This document shows positions 59,847 through 64,000 of a stretch of 64,000 nt of DNA, one piece after another. The notes under the pieces were generated by a model. It was not told where the DNA came from and did no database searches. It saw nothing but the letters and a program-made list of their open reading frames with translations. Source of the DNA: Bradyrhizobium manausense. Its GTDB lineage: Bacteria > Pseudomonadota > Alphaproteobacteria > Rhizobiales > Xanthobacteraceae. The stretch is from assembly GCF_018129685.1 (NCBI RefSeq), contig NZ_JAFCLG010000001.1:186001-250000 (forward strand), in the 5' to 3' direction. Made by a program: the position numbers and the translations under genes. Position 1 is the first letter of the stretch. Each line of letters begins with the position of its first letter.

Positions 59847-61583
59847 ATGCCGCTTTTCAACCAGTCGATCCGGCGCAAGATCGTCGGCATCGCCCTCGGA
59901 TTGATCGTCCTGATGCTGATCACCTCGATCCTGTCGATGGTGATGTCGAGCCAGGTCGGCGTCCTCCTGGACGAGCTGACCAACCGCTACATCCCGGCCT
60001 ATGGCGATCTGGCGCGGGCCAACATCCGCTCGCTGGAGCGGTCGGTGGCGCTGCGGCGGATGGTGATGATGAAGATGCAGGACTCCTCGGACGAGGAGGC
60101 CTATGCGGCGCGCCTGAAGGAGTTCGAGGAGGCCGACCGCAAGATCGAGGAAGAGACGTCGCGCGCGCAAAAGCTCATCAACGCGATCATCGAGGACCCC
60201 AGGACGCCCTCGGACAACGCCACGCTGGCCCGGATCGACACCCGCATCGAGACCGCGGTCACCGAGCTGCGCCGCGACATGAGCGAGGATCACGCCAGGC
60301 TGCTCAAGCAGGTCGACGGGAAGCAGATGGCCGATGCGCGCGCGACGCTGGAGCATATCGACACGACCAGGGATCTTTTCAATCGCAGGATCGATGCGAT
60401 CCGCGCCGACATGCTCAAGCAGGTGTTCGCGAGCACGTCGACCGTGATCGGCCACCAGCGGCAGGCGATCATCATCTCGGGCATCGTGACGCTGCTCGCC
60501 GCGGTGGTCGGATTTGCCTTTGCGCTGCTGGTCTCGAGCGGCATCACGCGGCCCGTGCGGCTGCTGCTTGCCGGTGCCCGCGAGGTCGAGGCCGGGCGTT
60601 TCGACAAGAGCATCACCGTCTCCACCCAGGACGAGATCGGCGAGCTCGCCGCTGCCTTCAACCGCATGGTCGAGCAGCTGCGCCACAACGAGCGCATTCG
60701 CGAGACCTTCGGCCGCTACATCGATCCCAAGATCGTTCAGGGCCTGATCGACCGCCCCGAGGTCGCCATGGACGGCCAGCGGCGGGTCATGACCATCATG
60801 TTCTGCGACATGAGCGGCTTCACGGCGATGAGCGAGGGCATGACCCCGCGCGGCCTCGTCAAGGTGATGAACCACTATTTCACGGTGATGTCCGTCCCGA
60901 TCCGCAACAACCGCGGCGTCATCGACAAATATATCGGCGACGCCGTCATGTCCTATTGGGGACCGCCCTTCATCGAGGAAGACGAGCAGGCGCTGCTCGC
61001 CGGCCTCTCCGCCATCGAGATGGCCGACCAGGTGCCGGCGCTGCAGAAACAACTGCCTGATCTGCTCGGTATCCGCGCCATGCCCGTGCCCTGCGATCTC
61101 AGGATCGGCATTGCCACCGGCGAGGTGCTGACCGGCAGCATCGGCTCCGAGCTGATGATGAGCTTTACGGTGATGGGCGACGCCGTGAATCTCGCCTCGC
61201 GCCTGGAGGCGGCGAACAAGGTCTACGGTACCCGAATCCTGATTTCGCAGGCGACCGCCGAGGCGATTGGATCGCGGCTCGAACTGCGGGAGATCGACCG
61301 TGTGGCGGTCGTCGGCCAGGGCACGCCTCAGCCGGTGTTCGAGGTGATGGGGCGGGCAGGTGCGCTTGCCCCGCAGCAGGAGAGCCTGCGTGCGCACTAT
61401 GCGGCAGGCCTCGCCGCCTATCGCGCGTGCCGCTTCGGTGACGCACGCGCCGCGTTCAACGCGGCGCTCGATAACCTACCCGGCGACGGTCCTTCGCGCG
61501 CGATGCTTGCCCGCGTCGCGCAGTTCGAGGCGAGTCCGCCGGCGGCTGATTGGGACGGTGCCTGGCGGCTGGACGGCAAATAG
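59847..61583 (+). CDS. Membrane-bound class III adenylate/guanylate cyclase with HAMP
   Basis: A 578-residue signalling enzyme. Order: membrane segment (GIALGLIVLMLITSILSMVM), a periplasmic helical sensor resembling the four-helix MCP type (about 35-200), a second segment (AIIISGIVTLLAAVVGFAFALLV), HAMP, and a class III cyclase domain. Metal Asp residues are in FCDMSGFT and YIGDAVMSYWG; the conserved MGDAVNLASRLEAANK follows. A short helical tail may hold a TPR-like unit. ATG 59847 starts right before the first membrane segment. cAMP is the expected product, from the domain family. Confidence 0.9.
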   Translation: MPLFNQSIRRKIVGIALGLIVLMLITSILSMVMSSQVGVLLDELTNRYIPAYGDLARANIRSLERSVALRRMVMMKMQDSSDEEAYAARLKEFEEADRKIEEETSRAQKLINAIIEDPRTPSDNATLARIDTRIETAVTELRRDMSEDHARLLKQVDGKQMADARATLEHIDTTRDLFNRRIDAIRADMLKQVFASTSTVIGHQRQAIIISGIVTLLAAVVGFAFALLVSSGITRPVRLLLAGAREVEAGRFDKSITVSTQDEIGELAAAFNRMVEQLRHNERIRETFGRYIDPKIVQGLIDRPEVAMDGQRRVMTIMFCDMSGFTAMSEGMTPRGLVKVMNHYFTVMSVPIRNNRGVIDKYIGDAVMSYWGPPFIEEDEQALLAGLSAIEMADQVPALQKQLPDLLGIRAMPVPCDLRIGIATGEVLTGSIGSELMMSFTVMGDAVNLASRLEAANKVYGTRILISQATAEAIGSRLELREIDRVAVVGQGTPQPVFEVMGRAGALAPQQESLRAHYAAGLAAYRACRFGDARAAFNAALDNLPGDGPSRAMLARVAQFEASPPAADWDGAWRLDGK

Positions 61584-61689
61584 CTGCCGGCGCGGAGAAT
61601 AATTGATTCTAGTTCATAACGATGTTCGCCGTGACTTATTTTCCGGGCTTAGGTTTGTTGTCCTTGAGGCGTTTGATGGGGACACGCCG

Positions 61690-61866
61690 ATGACGGAACT
61701 TGAGGACAGGCTGGAACGGTTCGAGACGCTCACCGCCGAATGCGAACTGATTGCCAAGCTCGCCACCGACAGCACCAAGCGCGAATTCTACCTGAAGCTC
61801 GGCGAGCAGTACCGCCAGCTCGCGGTGGACATGCGCCAGGCGATTGCGACCAGGGCGGCTGCCTGA
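61690..61866 (+). CDS. Small hypothetical protein (58 residues)
   Basis: Reading from ATG 61690, with GGGGA about 9 nt upstream, gives 58 residues: TELEDRLERFETLTAECELIAKLATD followed by KREFYLKLGEQYRQLAVDM. It looks like a charged helical hairpin. Proteins of this type are frequent in Bradyrhizobium and have no known function. The frame is open upstream to 61603 but without protein-like composition. Stands alone after the cyclase gene. Confidence 0.62.
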   Translation: MTELEDRLERFETLTAECELIAKLATDSTKREFYLKLGEQYRQLAVDMRQAIATRAAA

Positions 61867-62084
61867 CGACGGACCGGAGGCGGGGATAAAGACAAGGCAC
61901 GATGTTCGGCATCGGTGTCTTTGAGAGGCCTCGTGCGGCCGCAATCCGTTCTTAACAATTGAGACGCATCATCGACTGCGAGCTGGCGAATCGCGTGTTG
62001 TGGTTCGCGGCAATGGGAATGCCAGGGGCAAGGTTGCTGTGCAACATTGCCCGCGAACGCCACTCGTCCGATGATTGTCATCCC

Positions 62085-62297
62085 ATGCGTCTGTTTGCGG
62101 TGATCTTGTTTGCGCTTCTGACGGCCGCCTGCAACCAGGAGCAGGATGTCACGGGCTCGACCCCGGTCTGCCCGATGCGCAGCTACAGCTCCTTCAATCC
62201 CCGCGACATGAACCAGTGCGTTGCCGCCTGCAAGTCGTGCGATCACGGCAGTACCGTTACCTGCACCACCGCCTGCACGCTCAGGGGTGCGCACTGA
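62085..62297 (+). CDS. Small cysteine-rich lipoprotein (70 residues)
   Basis: A 70-residue predicted lipoprotein. The signal FAVILFALLTAAC has a lipobox with Cys16 as the acylated residue. The mature part has six further cysteines in the pattern C-x18-C-x3-C-x2-C-x7-C-x3-C, with STPVCPMRSYSSF at its start, so disulfides in the periplasm are likely. The ATG at 62085 is chosen because the signal begins there; the frame is open upstream. No homolog is recognised. Convergent with the GntR gene, 24 bp apart. Confidence 0.65.
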   Translation: MRLFAVILFALLTAACNQEQDVTGSTPVCPMRSYSSFNPRDMNQCVAACKSCDHGSTVTCTTACTLRGAH

Positions 62298-62321
62298 CGA
62301 CGAAGGGCACAGCGCGCCCGA

Positions 62322-63092
62322 TCAGCTGCGCGCAGGCTCGCGCCGCAATTCCGGGAAGATCGTCTCATCCTGAAGGATGACATCAGCCGTTCGCTGATAA
62401 TGCGCCGTGAGCCGCTTCACCGCCAGATCGGAATCGCCACTCAGGACCGCCTCCGTGATTGCGGCATGCTCGTCACCGACGTGCCGCGAGGGGAAAGCCT
62501 TGCTGATCGACAGCCGCCGGTATCGGTAGAGCTGATCGGCAAGCTGGCCGCAGAAGGCGATCAGGGATTGCGAGCCGCACTGGCCGATCAGGGCACGGTG
62601 GTAGATGCGGTGCAGCTTCTCCCATTCCGGATTGTCCTCGAACGCGGTGGCGCTCAGCGACCGCGGCACGCGGCTCAAGCGATGCTGTGCCAGGACGACT
62701 TGCTCCTCCCAGGCCGGCGTGGACGCCGCCATGGACTCGCGCAGCGCAAGCGCCTCGACCCAGCAGCGGGTCTTGGTCAGCTCGGCAAGCTCCGCACGGC
62801 TGACATCCTTGACGTAGAAGCCGCGCTGCTCGCGGACCTCGACCAGTCCGTCAGCGGTCAGGCGATTGAGCGCCTCGCGCAGTGGCGTTTGGCCCGTTTG
62901 ATAGGTCTCCGTGAGAAATCGCATCTGCAGCTTGCGCGACGGGGCGAGGCGTCCGGACAACAGATCCTCGCGCAGCCGGTCATAGACATGGCTCGCCTGC
63001 GTCGACGGCGCGGGCAAGGGGGGCGCCACAGTCAATTCCACCGCTTGAGCCTCCAATGTTCGGTCAGTTTGGATCCCCGCCATCATATACAT
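62322..63092 (-). CDS. GntR/FCD-family transcriptional regulator
   Basis: A 256-residue regulator with an N-terminal winged HTH (about 34-98: VYDRLREDLLSGRLAPSRKL; TGQTPLREALNRLTADGLVEV) and a C-terminal all-helical FCD ligand domain (about 105-240), with the FCD metal-type histidines near LHRIYHRALIG, RHVGDEHAAI and LTAHYQRT. ATG at 63092 used; ATGs at 63086 and 63083 are close alternatives. It is divergent from a VOC dioxygenase gene, with a 10-bp palindrome in between, so it probably controls that gene and itself. Confidence 0.9.
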   Translation of the reverse strand: MYMMAGIQTDRTLEAQAVELTVAPPLPAPSTQASHVYDRLREDLLSGRLAPSRKLQMRFLTETYQTGQTPLREALNRLTADGLVEVREQRGFYVKDVSRAELAELTKTRCWVEALALRESMAASTPAWEEQVVLAQHRLSRVPRSLSATAFEDNPEWEKLHRIYHRALIGQCGSQSLIAFCGQLADQLYRYRRLSISKAFPSRHVGDEHAAITEAVLSGDSDLAVKRLTAHYQRTADVILQDETIFPELRREPARS

Positions 63093-63105
63093 CCGATGAT
63101 GATTC

Positions 63106-63145
63106 CAGAAAATCTATAAATTTTTGTTGCTATATAGATTTTGTG
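63106..63145. promoter_or_regulatory. Candidate operator between GntR and VOC genes
   Basis: Perfect 10-bp inverted repeat AAAATCTATA (63109-63118) and TATAGATTTT (63133-63142) around a 14-nt spacer; a further CA/TG pair extends it after one mismatch. The arms are centred 24 bp apart, a bit over two helix turns. It lies 14 bp upstream of the GntR start, in an AT-rich patch between divergent genes. Confidence 0.6.
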
Positions 63146-63166
63146 TAATAAAAGGAGGTGTCGGCC

Positions 63167-63271
63167 GTGAAGCTGCGGCCGTTATCAAGAGAGCCACGTC
63201 TGGTCTGCCCAGCCAGTGGCCTGACGGAGGAGTGCGTTCGTGGCCCGGTTTCCGGTGACAGCGCTGCGTAG
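63167..63271 (+). CDS. Possible leader ORF overlapping the VOC gene start
   Basis: A GTG at 63167 lies 8 nt after a perfect AAGGAGGTG ribosome site (63152-63160), the strongest in the region. It opens a 34-codon frame that stops at TAG 63269-63271, 32 bp inside the VOC gene. The product (VKLRPLSREPRLVCPASG at its start) is not recognised. It may be a translated leader that couples or controls VOC translation, or the sign of a mis-assigned start. Confidence 0.35.
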   Translation: MKLRPLSREPRLVCPASGLTEECVRGPVSGDSAA

Positions 63272-64000
63272 CGTCGATCTCGGCACGCCGGACGTCGACG
63301 GCTCCGTGAGGTTCTATTGCGACGTCTGGGGCCTGACGCTCGTCACGCGGGCGGCCGGGATCGTCTACCTGCGCGCGACCGGCAGCGACCATCACGTCGT
63401 CGCGCTTTATGAGAGTGAGCGGCCAGAGCTCGGCGCCGTCACGTTTCGCGTGGCAAGTGCTGACGATCTCGCCTCCCTTGCCGCCGGCGCGGTTGCGGAA
63501 GGCGCGCAGCTGATCCACGGTCCGGCTCCCAATGACGCGCCCGATGGCGGTGTGGTGTTGGCGGTTCGTGGGCCGGAAGGCGGCATCCTGCGCTTTGTTC
63601 ACGGCGATATCAGTCACGCGCCGGAGCCATCGCGCGGCGATCGGCCCGAGCGGCTGGCTCACGTCAACCTCAACAGCACGGATGTCGATCGCTCCGCCGC
63701 CTTCTACGAGCGGGCGCTCGGCTTTCGGCTGACGGACCGTTCGAAGGCGATGGCGTTCGTTCGCTGCAACAGCGACCACCATGCGGTCGTGATCGCCGAC
63801 GCCAGGGTCAACGGCCTCAATCACGTCGCCTTTCTGATGCCGAGCCTGGAGGCGGTGATGCGCGGCTCCGGGCGCATGATCGATGCGGGCTTCCCGATCG
63901 CCTGGGGCGTCGGCCGCCACGGCCCCGGTGACAACGTGTTCTCCTACTTCATCGATCCCGTGGGGACGGTGATCGAATACACCGCCGAGGTGCTTCAGGT
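63240..64000 (+). CDS. VOC-family extradiol dioxygenase/glyoxalase-like protein (5' part)
   Basis: At least 253 codons of a two-domain VOC protein; the 3' end is outside the window. The first repeat begins TALRSVDLGTPDVDGSVRFY and the second LAHVNLNSTDVDRSAAFY. Candidate metal ligands are the His in LAHVNLN and in LNHVAF and the Glu in VIEYTAE, as in type I extradiol (catechol 2,3-) dioxygenases. The start is a GTG at 63240 behind GGAGGAG. Probably controlled by the divergent GntR protein. Ring-cleavage is expected from the family, substrate unknown. Confidence 0.85.
   Translation, partial: MARFPVTALRSVDLGTPDVDGSVRFYCDVWGLTLVTRAAGIVYLRATGSDHHVVALYESERPELGAVTFRVASADDLASLAAGAVAEGAQLIHGPAPNDAPDGGVVLAVRGPEGGILRFVHGDISHAPEPSRGDRPERLAHVNLNSTDVDRSAAFYERALGFRLTDRSKAMAFVRCNSDHHAVVIADARVNGLNHVAFLMPSLEAVMRGSGRMIDAGFPIAWGVGRHGPGDNVFSYFIDPVGTVIEYTAEVLQ

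Noticed and set aside
63114..63920. A 268-codon minus-strand frame over the VOC gene
   Set aside because: The plus-strand VOC protein has clear repeated domain motifs; this is its shadow.

Overview
The window is about 64 kb of high-GC alphaproteobacterial chromosome, most likely Bradyrhizobium or a close relative in the Nitrobacteraceae. The evidence is the gene order, an EcfG-clade style of core genes, a GTTC-N7-GTTC SOS box, small conserved proteins, and three kinds of palindromic intergenic element (2421-2518, 46191-46277, 53129-53215) that I recognise from Bradyrhizobium-type genomes. No rRNA, tRNA, CRISPR array, insertion sequence or phage gene was seen. Almost all of it is ordinary core metabolism.

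Left part (1-20 kb). Lipid A synthesis opens the window: lpxA (partial), lpxI and lpxB. Next is a six-gene sugar-uptake cassette on the minus strand: ROK regulator, solute-binding protein, two permeases, ATPase and a sugar dehydrogenase-like SDR. A perfect 9-bp palindrome in front of the ROK gene is a strong operator candidate. Then come gltA (with a clear intrinsic terminator), gltX, a quinone reductase, glnS, two small genes, comEC, a hypothetical gene with a structured leader, lexA with its SOS box, and moeA.

Middle part (20-38 kb). A block of unrelated genes (small hypothetical protein, YihX-like phosphatase, FMN-dependent hydroxy-acid oxidase, S41 protease, GGDEF-EAL protein, lone Flp pilin) separates moeA from moaC-trpC-trpD. 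A SurA/PpiD-type foldase follows, then tpiA, secG and pyrG on the plus strand, and a large transglutaminase/TPR protein on the minus strand.

Right part (38-64 kb). kdsA is followed by an MFS transporter gene that is cut off after about 156 codons and joined directly to the start codon of a complete chemotaxis receptor. Then come queF and eno (divergent), two oxidoreductases, an FtsB-like protein, a periplasmic glycerophosphodiesterase, and the pyruvate dehydrogenase cluster pdhA-pdhB-(DUF5076)-(cytosine deaminase)-pdhC-lpdA. The end holds a threonine synthase-like enzyme, a TTT-type binding protein, a lytic transglycosylase, a membrane adenylate cyclase, two small proteins, and a GntR regulator divergent from a VOC dioxygenase that runs off the window.

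The backbone order lpxA-lpxI-lpxB / gltA-gltX / comEC / lexA-moeA / moaC-trpC-trpD is one I know from several Rhizobiales. The sugar cassette, the gltX-comEC insert and the moeA-moaC block look like accessory additions at joints of that backbone. I did not find a clearly new multi-gene system. The best candidates for something undescribed are regulatory or structural: the ROK palindrome, the three-hairpin leader at 17790-17862, the overlapping palindromes before pdhA, the GntR/VOC intergenic region with its upstream ORF, and the MFS/chemoreceptor junction.
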